Of a DNA stretch of 17,374 nucleotides, positions 6,329-14,013 are shown in pieces (position 1 is the stretch's first letter; the number at the start of each line of letters is the position of its first letter). Origin of the DNA: Acidimicrobiales bacterium (GTDB lineage: Bacteria > Actinomycetota > Acidimicrobiia > Acidimicrobiales > SHLQ01); NCBI GenBank assembly GCA_013002375.1, contig JABDJW010000051.1, positions 1 through 17,374 of the forward strand, in the 5' to 3' direction. Position numbers and translations under genes: made by a program. The notes below the pieces were generated by a model. The model ran no database searches, was not told the DNA's origin, and saw only the letters and a program-made list of their open reading frames with translations.

Positions 6329-7126
6329 ATGGATGCCTTGGTCGACGTCGTCGATGGAGTCATGACCGTCACGCTCAACCGTCCGGCCCGCAAGAACGCC
6401 ATGACGCTGGCGATGTTCGCGCGCATGGCCGATGCCTGGGATGAAGCGTCGGCGAACGACGACATCCGCTGCTGCATCCTCACCGGCGCCGATGGCAACT
6501 TCAGTTCTGGTATGGACCTCCGAGCCATGGCCGGCGACGTCGATGCCACCGACGACTACGACGTGAACGGTCGTATGGAGAAGGAGGGCTCGTCGTTCAT
6601 CTACGACGGGCTGCTGAAGACCAAGCGCCCGACCAAGCCGATCGTCCTGGCCGTTGAGGGCGTCGCCATTGCGGGCGGGACCGAGATCCTCCAGGGCACC
6701 GACATCCGGGTTGCGGGTGAGAACGCCCGGTTCGGCGTGAGCGAAGCCCGCTGGTCGCTGTATCCGATGGGTGGCTCGGCAGTGCGTCTGGCTCGGCAGA
6801 TCCCGTACACCGAAGCGGCCGACATCCTGCTCACCGGCAAGCACATCACGGCGAACGAAGCCAAGCGGCTCGGCCTGATCGGCCACGTCGTACCCGATGG
6901 CCAGGCGCTCACCAAGGCCCGCGAGATCGCGGCCACGATCGCCGAGAACGGCCCGTTGGCCGTCGAGGCGATCCTCAAGACGTTGCGCGAGACCCAGGGC
7001 ATGACCGAAGCCGAGGCCTTCGCGTTCGAGGATCCACTCGGCACTGCGGTGTTCAACAGCAACGACGCCAAAGAGGGCCCCAAGGCCTTCGCCGAAAAGC
7101 GCAAGCCGAACTTCACGCGTACCTGA
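6329..7126 (+). CDS. Enoyl-CoA hydratase/isomerase family protein
   Basis: A 265-residue crotonase. Typical elements are LNRPARKNAM (16-25), the first oxyanion loop with GADGNFSSGMDLRAM (53-67), and the AVEGVAIAGGTEILQGTDI segment (108-126). Both hydratase glutamates appear to be kept, Glu119 (GGTEI) and Glu139 (GVSEA), aligning with Glu144 and Glu164 of rat enoyl-CoA hydratase. A hydratase role in fatty-acid or side-chain beta-oxidation is therefore plausible; substrate not determined. The start is fixed by AGGAG (6318-6322) six bases before the ATG at 6329. It converges on the minus-strand HAD gene with only one base between the stop codons, so the two transcripts must overlap. The nearby thiolase-fold protein and SDR are compatible with an acyl-CoA pathway, but they are not in one tight operon. 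Confidence 0.93.
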   Translation: MDALVDVVDGVMTVTLNRPARKNAMTLAMFARMADAWDEASANDDIRCCILTGADGNFSSGMDLRAMAGDVDATDDYDVNGRMEKEGSSFIYDGLLKTKRPTKPIVLAVEGVAIAGGTEILQGTDIRVAGENARFGVSEARWSLYPMGGSAVRLARQIPYTEAADILLTGKHITANEAKRLGLIGHVVPDGQALTKAREIAATIAENGPLAVEAILKTLRETQGMTEAEAFAFEDPLGTAVFNSNDAKEGPKAFAEKRKPNFTRT

Positions 7127-7127
7127 G

Positions 7128-7778
7128 TCAGCTGCCTCGGTTGCGGTCGAGGCGGTCGGCGCCGGCGTCGATACCGGGAAATTGAATCTGGACGCCGTGG
7201 CTACCCGCGGCGGCGAGCTCGAGGATGATGTCCTCGACCTCGGCCCAGTTGTGCGCTCGTAGCCCCGACAGGTCGCGGTTGTAGGGCTGATCGAAGCAGA
7301 TCACCGTGTTGCCGGCCCGGCGCAGGCCGATCACGTTGTGGGGACCGTCGTCGATATAGGCGTCGGCCGAGACTTCCGGCTTGGCGCCGAGAAAGCACAG
7401 GTCGCGATAGGGCACCCGGTTGCTGTCCAGCCACGACACGGTGTCGGCGATGGCGGTCGCGTGGCCCCAGTTGACGTACAGGCGGTGGGTGATGATGCGA
7501 ATCCACACGCCGGCATCGCTGAGCCGCCACAGCGTGTCGGCACAGCCCTCGATCAGCGGCATGGTGGCAAAGATGTGGCGTTCGACCACTGCGAGCTGAT
7601 GCAGCCGCTCGAAGTCGGCGGTGGAGAGGCCCCACTCGTTGAAGTTCCAGGAGCGTTCGAGGCTCAGGCTGTCTTCGGACACGCCGAGTTCTTGCGCGAC
7701 GACCTCGCGAAACGCAGCGGTGTAGTCTCCGCACACCCCATCGAGGTCGACGCCGAAGACGAATTGGCTGGCTTCCAT
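7128..7778 (-). CDS. HAD-family 5'(3')-deoxyribonucleotidase-like protein (NT5C type)
   Basis: A 216-residue haloacid-dehalogenase fold protein. Motif I is DLDGVCGDY with Asp11 (nucleophile) and Asp13 (acid/base). Motif II is the threonine in IITHR (Thr97). Motif III is the lysine in GAKPEV (Lys133). Motif IV is YIDDGPHN with Asp143/Asp144 for Mg2+. The cap region between motifs I and II (residues 20-90) is helical and aromatic (ERSWNFNEWG), as in the NT5C 5'-nucleotidase family (PF06941). These enzymes dephosphorylate (deoxy)ribonucleoside monophosphates; a different phosphate ester is possible in bacteria. The ATG at 7778 directly abuts the SDR stop (TAG|ATG), so it is translated from the same operon, without a gap. 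The C-terminal 20 residues look like an unstructured tail. Confidence 0.88.
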   Translation of the reverse strand: MEASQFVFGVDLDGVCGDYTAAFREVVAQELGVSEDSLSLERSWNFNEWGLSTADFERLHQLAVVERHIFATMPLIEGCADTLWRLSDAGVWIRIITHRLYVNWGHATAIADTVSWLDSNRVPYRDLCFLGAKPEVSADAYIDDGPHNVIGLRRAGNTVICFDQPYNRDLSGLRAHNWAEVEDIILELAAAGSHGVQIQFPGIDAGADRLDRNRGS

Positions 7779-8543
7779 CTAGGCCGCGGTGAGCCCGCCG
7801 TCGACCGACCAGATCGCACCATGGACGTTGCTGGCCTCGTCGCTCCCCAGGAAGGCGAACACGTTGGCCAGATCGTCGGCCCGGGCCATGCCCCGCATGC
7901 CCACGTAGTTGGCCATGAGACTGAAGTCGAGATCGTCGGGCATGTCGAAGTTGGAGGTCATCGGGGTTTCGACGCCACCGGGCGCGATCGCGTTGATGCG
8001 AATCGGTTGCTTGATGAACTCCATGGCCAGCGCCCGGGTGAGGTTCACGACCGCGCCCTTGCTGGCGCAGTACGGCACGGTGTAGGCCTGGCCCATGAAG
8101 CCGGCGTTCGACGCGAAGAGAATGAGGTTGCCCTCGCTCTGGAGCAGGTGGGGGATCGCGGCCTGGGCGGTCCAGAAACAGCCGCCGACGTTCACCCCCA
8201 TCATGAGATCCCACTGGTCCTGGGTGACGCTCCCGACATGCTCGGAGCGGGCGATACCGGCGATGGCGCCGGCGACATCGAGCCGCCCGTAGGTCGCGAC
8301 GGTCTCGTCGATCGCCGCGTGGACGTCGTCTCGTCTGGAGACGTCGGTGACCCGACTGGCAAACGTGCCGCCCGCCGAGTCGATCGCCGCTGCGGTGTCG
8401 GCCAGTCCATCGGCGTTGACGTCGACGCCGAAGACCTGGGCGCCTTCGGCCGCAAGGCGGATGGCCGTTGCCCGGCCCATGCCCGACGCGGCGCCGGTGA
8501 TGTAGACGACTTTGCCGGCGTAGCGATCCGGAACGACAGCCAC
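7779..8543 (-). CDS. Short-chain dehydrogenase/reductase (classical SDR)
   Basis: A 254-residue classical SDR. The cofactor motif TGAASGMG is at 16-23. An acidic Asp41 ends the second strand (FGVDVN), which favours NAD(H) over NADP(H). The catalytic tetrad is Asn118, Ser145, Tyr158 and Lys162 (YCASK). The usual NNAG is AIAG (93-96), a mild variation. The IAPGGVETPM segment (186-195) is typical. The substrate, a secondary alcohol or ketone, is not identifiable. The start is GTG at 8543, overlapping the stop of the preceding 57-aa gene by one base, so translation is probably coupled. It heads directly into the HAD gene. The operon suggests small membrane protein, oxidoreductase and phosphatase acting together, though this may be simple packing of unrelated genes. 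Confidence 0.95.
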   Translation of the reverse strand: MAVVPDRYAGKVVYITGAASGMGRATAIRLAAEGAQVFGVDVNADGLADTAAAIDSAGGTFASRVTDVSRRDDVHAAIDETVATYGRLDVAGAIAGIARSEHVGSVTQDQWDLMMGVNVGGCFWTAQAAIPHLLQSEGNLILFASNAGFMGQAYTVPYCASKGAVVNLTRALAMEFIKQPIRINAIAPGGVETPMTSNFDMPDDLDFSLMANYVGMRGMARADDLANVFAFLGSDEASNVHGAIWSVDGGLTAA

Positions 8544-8716
8544 TAGAGGCGCTCCGCCGTGGAGCCGCCCGTGGACTGGGCCACCCGGAACTCCGAGACC
8601 CGATGCGCGGCGCTGCGAAAACGGCGGATGATCAGGATCAACGAGATCACGCTCGTGGCCAGCTGAATCAACTGCGCCTGGGTGCTGGATACGCGGAGGT
8701 CGCGTAGGAAGCCCAT
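8543..8716 (-). CDS. 57-aa single-pass membrane protein
   Basis: Starts at ATG 8716 with a good AGGAG site ten bases upstream. An in-frame ATG farther upstream would have no such site. The protein has a short basic-amphipathic N-terminus (MGFLRDLRV), one hydrophobic segment (residues about 14-30, ending in SVISLILII), then a basic RRFRSAAHR stretch and a polar tail. The charge pattern would leave the C-terminus in the cytoplasm. No known family recognised. It overlaps the SDR start by one base (TAGTG) and leads the operon. Short length lowers certainty, but the ribosome-binding site and coupling support a real gene. Confidence 0.68.
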   Translation of the reverse strand: MGFLRDLRVSSTQAQLIQLATSVISLILIIRRFRSAAHRVSEFRVAQSTGGSTAERL

Positions 8717-8824
8717 GGGGGTGTGCTCCTTCACTACTCGGGGCCCGCTACGGGGCGGGGCGAACAAGAGCGCCGACCGGTTGGCCGGCGCGCGTTGACG
8801 AACCTAGCCGCGCGCTTTCGTGGA

Positions 8825-8855
8825 TTGCGACCACCGTCGAAATTCCCCCTAGGGT
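8825..8855 (+). promoter_or_regulatory. Promoter of the YihY-like gene (TTGCGA-N19-TAGGGT)
   Basis: A -35-like TTGCGA (8825-8830) and a -10 TAGGGT (8850-8855) are separated by 19 bp. The -10 ends eight bases before GTG 8864, consistent with a leaderless mRNA. It sits in the 147-bp divergent gap next to the minus-strand small membrane protein. Confidence 0.55.
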
Positions 8856-8863
8856 CCTGGCTC

Positions 8864-9730
8864 GTGCCCCCGGCAGTCGAGGAAGTGAAACAGGTTGCGC
8901 TGGCGGTCAAGGACCGTAGCAAGGCGCACAATGCGCCGATCTTCGCCGCGGCGATTGCGTTCTTCGCGTTCCTGGCGCTGATACCGGCGCTGACCGGGCT
9001 GATCACGAGCTACGGCATCATCGCCGACCCCGACGACATCGCCGATCAACTCGGCGACGTGCTCGAGTCGACACCGGAAAGCACTCGCACCTTTCTGATC
9101 GATCAGATGACCACGATCGCCGATGGCGCCGGTGGTGCGCTGGGCGCGGGCCTGGCCATCAGTACGCTGCTCGCGCTGTTCAGCGCGTCGGGGGCCGTGG
9201 CCAACCTCATCAAGGCGCTGAACATCGCCTACAACTATGCCGAGAACCGCAAGCCGTGGAGCCTCCGGGCCCGAGCGCTGTCGCTCACCCTCGGCGGGGT
9301 ACTGGTGTTGTCGACGCTGGTCTTCACGATGAGCGTGCTGCCTCGGATTCTCGATGAGATCAACGCGGGCACGGCCGTCGAGACCCTCATCAACATCGGT
9401 CGGCTGCCGTTGCTCGCCGTGCTGTTGGTCGTCGCGCTGTCCGCGCTGTATCAACTGGGGCCCGATCATTCCGGCAACGGTCGCGATCTCACGTGGCGGC
9501 CGTTCACGGTCGGTGCTGCGGTGGCCATGGTGCTGTTCGGTCTGCTCTCGGTGCTGTTCACCTTCTACACCGACAACTTCAGCTCCTACGGCGAGACGTA
9601 TGGGCCGTTGGCCACCATCGTGGTGTTGCTCCTGTGGTTCCAGCTCTCGGCTCTGGCCGTGATCATCGGGGCGGAAGTCGATTCCGAGCGGCGCGACCGT
9701 CACCTTCCGGCAGGCACCGAAGCCGCATGA
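8864..9730 (+). CDS. YihY/BrkB-family inner-membrane protein
   Basis: A 288-residue integral membrane protein with about six hydrophobic segments (near 25-49, 91-110, 138-160, 180-198, 213-234 and 249-270). The first carries the family-typical FAAAIAFFAFLALIPAL, and the region after segment 2 has ALNIAYNYAENRKPW, close to the 'alNxiy...r.f...r' block of the family. The C-terminal part has SYGETYGPLATIVVLLLWFQLSALAVIIGAEVD, a strong YihY signature. Despite older names (virulence factor BrkB, 'RNase BN'), the biochemical role is unknown. The GTG at 8864 is preferred over the upstream in-frame ATG (8723) because a promoter-like -10 lies between them and the extra 47 residues are arginine-rich and lack family character. 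The stop overlaps the thioesterase start (ATGA). Confidence 0.92.
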   Translation: MPPAVEEVKQVALAVKDRSKAHNAPIFAAAIAFFAFLALIPALTGLITSYGIIADPDDIADQLGDVLESTPESTRTFLIDQMTTIADGAGGALGAGLAISTLLALFSASGAVANLIKALNIAYNYAENRKPWSLRARALSLTLGGVLVLSTLVFTMSVLPRILDEINAGTAVETLINIGRLPLLAVLLVVALSALYQLGPDHSGNGRDLTWRPFTVGAAVAMVLFGLLSVLFTFYTDNFSSYGETYGPLATIVVLLLWFQLSALAVIIGAEVDSERRDRHLPAGTEAA

Positions 9731-10365
9731 GTGCACCGGATCCGCGCCTCGCTCTGAATGCTGCTCTCCGACACCTGATCGACAAGACCCGTCGGCTTCA
9801 GACCGCTCCCGACGCCGCGGCGGAGGCCACGGCCCTCGTCGCGCAGGCATCGGCGCTGCTCGATGCCCACACCGTTGCGACGGTCGAGTCTCAGGCCGGA
9901 TTGGCGCCTGGCATGGGCGGTCCCGCCACCGGCATGGGCCGGGGGCCCGATCGGTTGACTCCCGAGGAGTTCTTTCCCTACAGCCCGGTCATCGGCCCGC
10001 TGAATCCGTTGGCCCCGCCCATGGCGATGACCGTGAACGAGGATCTCAGCATCACGGGCACTGTCACGTTGGGCGCGGCCTACAACGGTCCACCGCAGTC
10101 GGTGCACGGCGGTGTCATCGCGCTCCTGATGGACGAGCTGTTGGGGTGCACCGCAGTCGTCAACGATGTCGGTGGTTTCACCGGCACGCTGAACATCTAC
10201 TACCGGGTACCGACCCCGATCGGGAAGCCGCTCCGGGTTCGGGCGCGGATGGGCAAGCGGGAGCGGCGCAAGACCTGGATTGCCGGCGTGATCGAAGATG
10301 ACGACCATCTCTATGTCGAGGCCGAAGGCATCTTCATACGGCCCCGCATGGCCGACGAAGGCTGA
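9727..10365 (+). CDS. PaaI-type acyl-CoA thioesterase (hotdog fold)
   Basis: A 212-residue protein. A long helical N-terminal half (residues 1-60, alanine-rich) precedes the hotdog domain. The domain carries the signature VHGGVIALLMDELLG (126-140) with His127 and Asp136/Glu137, as in PaaI/4HBT thioesterases that hydrolyse CoA thioesters. Then come FTGTLNIYYRVPTPIGKPLRVRA-type strand pairs and a C-terminal EAEGIFIRP, typical of the family. The N-terminal extension (about 75 residues) exceeds the 130-150 residues of minimal members. Substrate unknown. ATG 9727 overlaps the YihY-like stop (ATGA), so it is co-translated with that membrane protein. The functional reason for this pairing is not clear. 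Confidence 0.92.
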   Translation: MSAPDPRLALNAALRHLIDKTRRLQTAPDAAAEATALVAQASALLDAHTVATVESQAGLAPGMGGPATGMGRGPDRLTPEEFFPYSPVIGPLNPLAPPMAMTVNEDLSITGTVTLGAAYNGPPQSVHGGVIALLMDELLGCTAVVNDVGGFTGTLNIYYRVPTPIGKPLRVRARMGKRERRKTWIAGVIEDDDHLYVEAEGIFIRPRMADEG

Positions 10366-10492
10366 TCTGTCGCTGCGCGCATGCATTGGCGATGCGGCCG
10401 TCTGGCGGGGCGATGGCATGGGCGAGTAGCGTTGCGCCGGGCGCGCGTTGGGGGTTCGACTCGGCGGGCACGGCAAGCGGCACCGACATCCC

Positions 10493-12004
10493 TTGCTCTT
10501 CCCGACCCTGACCTTCGCAGCATTCTTCGCCGTTGTCCTACCGGTGTCCTGGTGGCTGCGCGCCCGGCCGGTGCGGTGGAAGCTCTTCATCCTGGGCGCG
10601 AGCTATCTCTTCTACGGTTACTGGAACTGGAAGTTCCTGTTCCTGTTGGCCGCTGCGACGATCGCGAACGAGGTATTCGGCGTGGCGATTCATCGGGCGG
10701 CCACGTCGCGAAGTCGTCACGTCCTGTTGGCCGCCGCGGTCGCGTTCAACCTCGGCGTGCTCGGCGTGTTCAAGTACTACCGCTTCTTCATCGAGTCGTT
10801 CAACGACCTGTTGGGGACCGACAGTGCGATATCTGCGATCGCACTGCCGATCGGCATCTCGTTCTTCACGTTCCAGGCACTGAGCTACGTGATCGACATC
10901 GCCCGGGGCAACACCGGGCCGGCACCGCTGCTCGACTTCGCGGTCTACCTGGCCTTCTTTCCCCAGCTCGTCGCCGGCCCGATCGTTCGGGCGACCGAGT
11001 TCCTGCCCCAGGTCCGCACTCGTCGGCCTCCCGACCGGGTGGCGCTCGGTCATGCCGCTGTCTTGATCGGCCAGGGCGTCTTCAAGAAGGTCGTGATCTC
11101 GAGTTACCTGGCCTCGGCCATCGTCGATGACACCTTCGCGTTGCCGGACCAACACAGCAGCCTCGAGGTGCTCGTCGGGGTCTATGCCTACGCCATCCAG
11201 ATCTACGCCGACTTCAGCGGCTATACCGACATCGCCATCGGCGTCGCGTTGCTTCTCGGCTTCCGCTTCCCCCTGAACTTCGACCGGCCGCTCACCGCGA
11301 CCTCGCTCCAGGACTTCTGGCGCCGCTGGCACATGACCCTGTCCCGCTGGCTGCGCGACTACCTGTACTTCCCGCTGGGCGGAAATCGCAAGGGGCGGGT
11401 CGCCACCTATCGAAATCTGCTGATCGTGATGGTGTTGGGTGGCCTGTGGCATGGCGCAGGTGCCAATTTCGCGGTGTGGGGCCTGATCCATGGGCTCGGC
11501 CTGGCCGGCGAACGCTTGCTCGCGGCCGCCCGGGGGGAGCACGACCGCCCGCTGAGCGAGGCCGATATCCGCATTCAGGAGATCGGTGCCCTGCACTCCG
11601 GCGACCGACTGGCCCCCTGGCGCCCCGACCCGACCTCGCCGACCCCGTTCGCGCCGGTCCAGGTGCGGCGCCTGTGGCTCGGGCGGGTGTTGACGTTCCA
11701 CTTCGTGTGTCTGGCCTGGATTCCGTTCCGGGCCGGAAACCTCCCCGGAGCCCGCGACGTGTTCCTTCGCCTGTTCACCGGCTGGACCGACCTCTCGACG
11801 ACGGCGATCACGCCGATGCTCCTCGCGGTGATCGCCGCCATGATCGCGGTGCAGTTGGTTCCCCGGCTCTATGCCCGCCAGGCGATTGCCGCCTTCAGCC
11901 GTATCCCGGTCGCGCTGCAGGGTGCAGCGGCCGGCCTGGCCCTCGCCGCATCCGTCGCGCTCGCCCCGTTGGGTGTGCAGCCGTTCATCTACTTCCAGTT
12001 CTGA
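10493..12004 (+). CDS. Membrane-bound O-acyltransferase (MBOAT, AlgI-like)
   Basis: A polytopic membrane protein of about 503 residues. It begins LFPTLTFAAFFAVVLPVSW, the usual AlgI-type first segment. Conserved MBOAT blocks follow: YFGYW-like LFYGYWNWKF (40-49), PIGISFFTFQALSYVID (119-135), YADFSGYTDIAIG (238-250), DFWRRWHMTLSRWLRDYLYFPLGGN (274-298) with His280, and the catalytic-type GGLWHGAGANF with His320. These enzymes move an acyl group (often acetyl) across the membrane to a surface glycan or lipid. TTG 10493 is preferred because it gives the canonical N-terminus; a second in-frame TTG at 10448 is possible and the ribosome-binding site is weak for both. A TAGCGT box at 10427-10432 could be the -10. 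The SGNH protein 13 bp downstream is the probable partner, as in AlgI/AlgJ-type systems. Confidence 0.9.
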   Translation: MLFPTLTFAAFFAVVLPVSWWLRARPVRWKLFILGASYLFYGYWNWKFLFLLAAATIANEVFGVAIHRAATSRSRHVLLAAAVAFNLGVLGVFKYYRFFIESFNDLLGTDSAISAIALPIGISFFTFQALSYVIDIARGNTGPAPLLDFAVYLAFFPQLVAGPIVRATEFLPQVRTRRPPDRVALGHAAVLIGQGVFKKVVISSYLASAIVDDTFALPDQHSSLEVLVGVYAYAIQIYADFSGYTDIAIGVALLLGFRFPLNFDRPLTATSLQDFWRRWHMTLSRWLRDYLYFPLGGNRKGRVATYRNLLIVMVLGGLWHGAGANFAVWGLIHGLGLAGERLLAAARGEHDRPLSEADIRIQEIGALHSGDRLAPWRPDPTSPTPFAPVQVRRLWLGRVLTFHFVCLAWIPFRAGNLPGARDVFLRLFTGWTDLSTTAITPMLLAVIAAMIAVQLVPRLYARQAIAAFSRIPVALQGAAAGLALAASVALAPLGVQPFIYFQF

Positions 12005-12017
12005 TGGTGATCGGCTG

Positions 12018-13325
12018 ATGGTCACCATCGAACGCCTCCGCCGGCGCAATCCGGGGGCCAAGGCCGAAGCGACGCGGCCGGAGAGCTACGAGGAATCGCT
12101 GAAGCGAGCCGTGAGTCGCAAGCGCCGGTCGACGATCGCCTGGACCGACGAACACTTCCGACGCCAACGCGATGACGACCTGGCGCCACTCCTCGTCACC
12201 TGGCGCCAAGCCCTGGTTGCCGTGTTCGTCGCGCTCTTCGTGGCGCTGGCATTGTCGACGAGCCGTCTGGTCGACATCGCCACCCAGATGCCGCTCGGGG
12301 ATCGAAGAGACGTCGCGCTGGACGTCGCGACTGCGCTCGACGATGCCGCGTCCGCGATCGGACTCGACCGACCGGCGGCCTGGATCGAGGAGCTGCGGGG
12401 CGGTAATGACGCCGGTCGCACGAACGACCGGATCGACTCGTCGATCATCGGCGAATCCCTCCTTCCCGCGTCGACGCTCGACCCGGCCGACCTCGCCATT
12501 GCGCCCCCGGCCACGCCGACCGATCCGAACAACCCATCGGTGCCCGTGACCACTGCGCTGCCGTCGAGTGTCGCCGACGTGACGGTCGAGGACGAGACAG
12601 TCGAGGAACCGGGGCCCGAGACCGTCACCGAATCGGGACCGACGACGGTGCCGCCGGCGGAGGCCGAATCCGCGCTTCGCCTGGTGACCGAGGAGCAACC
12701 GCTGCGGATCTTCGTGGGCGGCGACAGTCAGGCCGAGTTCTTGAACTACGGCCTGATCGACCGTTCCGGTGGTCTCGGCCTCCCGAGTGAGGTCGATGCC
12801 CGTTGGCAGATCTCTACCGGCCTGGCCCGCCCGGACGTGTTCAACTGGCCGGCGGAGCTGGCCGCGGTCATCGAGGCCGACGACCCGGAGGCGGTGGTGC
12901 TCTTCCTGGGCGCCAACGACTCCCAGGACATGGCCACCGATGCCGGTGTCGCGAAGGATGGTTCCCCGGAGTGGGAGGCCGAATATCGCCGCCGGCTCGA
13001 GATCACCATGGACCTGCTCCGAGCGCCGCATCGCCGGGTGTTCTGGGTCGCGCAACCACCGATGCAAGATGGCGAGCTCAACCAGGATCTGCAACCGGTC
13101 AACGCCGTCGCCGAGTCGATCGCGGCCGAGCGGGACTGGGTGATCTGGATCGATGCCTACGCCCAGTTCGGCGGCGACGACGGCTTCTCGACCTACCTGC
13201 CCGATGCCGAGGGGAACGAGGTCAAGGTCCGCGCCGGCGACGGCGTGCACCTCAGCCAGGACGGCGCCAACTGGCTGGCCGAGTCGGTCATCGCGGCGAT
13301 GCTCGACACCTGGCCCACTTCCTGA
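12018..13325 (+). CDS. Membrane-anchored SGNH hydrolase/acetyltransferase-like protein (DUF459)
   Basis: A 435-residue protein. It has a basic cytosolic N-terminus (1-62), one transmembrane helix (about 65-82), an acidic and proline/threonine-rich linker (about 155-218), and an extracytoplasmic SGNH domain. The domain shows the block I motif FVGGDSQAEF with Ser237, the GAND block with Asn300, and DGVHLSQDG with Asp408 and His411, all the usual residues. The family fits DUF459/COG2845, which act as periplasmic acetyl-transferases or esterases. Next to an MBOAT it plausibly receives the acyl group on the outside and transfers it to a cell-surface polymer (inference). The ATG at 12018 is chosen as the first codon with the basic start after the MBOAT stop, 13 bp away; no strong ribosome-binding site is visible. 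Its stop codon is inside the first copy of the downstream repeat. Confidence 0.9.
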   Translation: MVTIERLRRRNPGAKAEATRPESYEESLKRAVSRKRRSTIAWTDEHFRRQRDDDLAPLLVTWRQALVAVFVALFVALALSTSRLVDIATQMPLGDRRDVALDVATALDDAASAIGLDRPAAWIEELRGGNDAGRTNDRIDSSIIGESLLPASTLDPADLAIAPPATPTDPNNPSVPVTTALPSSVADVTVEDETVEEPGPETVTESGPTTVPPAEAESALRLVTEEQPLRIFVGGDSQAEFLNYGLIDRSGGLGLPSEVDARWQISTGLARPDVFNWPAELAAVIEADDPEAVVLFLGANDSQDMATDAGVAKDGSPEWEAEYRRRLEITMDLLRAPHRRVFWVAQPPMQDGELNQDLQPVNAVAESIAAERDWVIWIDAYAQFGGDDGFSTYLPDAEGNEVKVRAGDGVHLSQDGANWLAESVIAAMLDTWPTS

Positions 13326-13435
13326 ACTGGTTGGAGAATTCGGCTCAATCTCGTCGGATTTCCAACCAGTTCGGCGCCTCGTCTGAACTGGTTGGAGAAT
13401 TCGGCTCAATCTCGTAGGATTTCCAACCAGTTCGG
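13323..13435. repeat. Two tandem palindromic repeats (52 nt each)
   Basis: A 52-nt unit occurs at 13323-13374 and 13384-13435 with one mismatch (C or A at the loop edge), 61 bp apart. Each unit contains the perfect 12-bp inverted repeat GAACTGGTTGGA / TCCAACCAGTTC (13324-13335 with 13361-13372; 13385-13396 with 13422-13433). With a bulged G the pairing continues through AAUUC/GGAUU, giving about 17 pairs around a 14-nt loop. The units lie between convergent genes (SGNH protein and YqgE), and the first overlaps the SGNH stop codon. No T-run follows, so a simple terminator is uncertain. They may be bidirectional terminators, REP-like repeats or a binding site. Confidence 0.85.
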
Positions 13436-13448
13436 TTCGGGTCGAGCC

Positions 13449-13994
13449 TCAGTTCACGCGCGGGTCGTCGGGATAGTTGGCCAGGAGACGCAATTTGCCG
13501 CGTTGGCGGCCGAGGACGTCGAACCAGAGGCGATCGGGTTCGCGGTGGACGATGTCGCCGGGGCGGGCATCGACCGGGTGCCAGGCATCGGCCAACAGTT
13601 CGGCGTCGAGCTGTCCGGCGGCCCACCCGCTGTAGCCGCTGAAGACGCGAGCCCGGTAGGTGGAATCGTCCGGTGCTTGCTCCAGATCGATCGTGCCAAT
13701 GGCGCCGTGAGCCGGAACGAAACCGGCCGGAGGGTCGAGGGGATCGGCCACCATGAGGCCGAGCAGGGCATCCGTTCCGACCGGCCCGCCTCGAAAGAGC
13801 TCGGCCGGAGAAGTGACGGCTGATGCCCAGCGGGGAAGGGCGTCGGCGACCGCGATTCCGGTCGGCTGGTTCAAGACCACGCCGAGGGCGCCGTCCGCGT
13901 TGTGCTCGACGATGAAGACTACGCTTCGATCGAAATTCGGGTCGCCCATCTCGGGGGTCGCGACCAGCAATCGGCCTCGTTGGGACGTAGTCAT
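13449..13994 (-). CDS. YqgE/AlgH family protein (DUF179)
   Basis: A 181-residue protein of the size usual for YqgE/AlgH. It starts RGRLLVATPEMGDPNFDRSVVF (6-27), the family's typical 'G.lLvA.P.m.d..F.rsVv' opening. GALGVVLNQPTG (35-46) and the GGPVG block (69-73) follow. The later SGYSGWAAGQLDAEL segment (118-132) is the strongest signature of the family. The biochemical function is not established; proposed roles are in transcriptional regulation or redox-linked processes. It lies 19 bp downstream of the dehydrogenase gene on the same strand, so may be co-transcribed. On the other side it faces the palindromic repeats. Confidence 0.95.
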   Translation of the reverse strand: MTTSQRGRLLVATPEMGDPNFDRSVVFIVEHNADGALGVVLNQPTGIAVADALPRWASAVTSPAELFRGGPVGTDALLGLMVADPLDPPAGFVPAHGAIGTIDLEQAPDDSTYRARVFSGYSGWAAGQLDAELLADAWHPVDARPGDIVHREPDRLWFDVLGRQRGKLRLLANYPDDPRVN

Positions 13995-14013
13995 CGGTCC
14001 GCCACCGGGTTGG

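Noticed and set aside
8723..8863. 47-residue N-terminal extension of the YihY-like protein
   Set aside because: A TTGCGA/TAGGGT promoter lies inside it, and the added residues are arginine-rich without family similarity.
13323..13435. CRISPR array
   Set aside because: Only two units, strongly palindromic over the whole unit, with a 9-nt gap between them; no spacer pattern or cas genes.
13345..13626. Minus-strand 93-codon frame through the palindromic repeats
   Set aside because: Its composition is Arg/Pro/Ser-rich and it overlaps the end of YqgE in another frame; the repeat sequence explains its opening.
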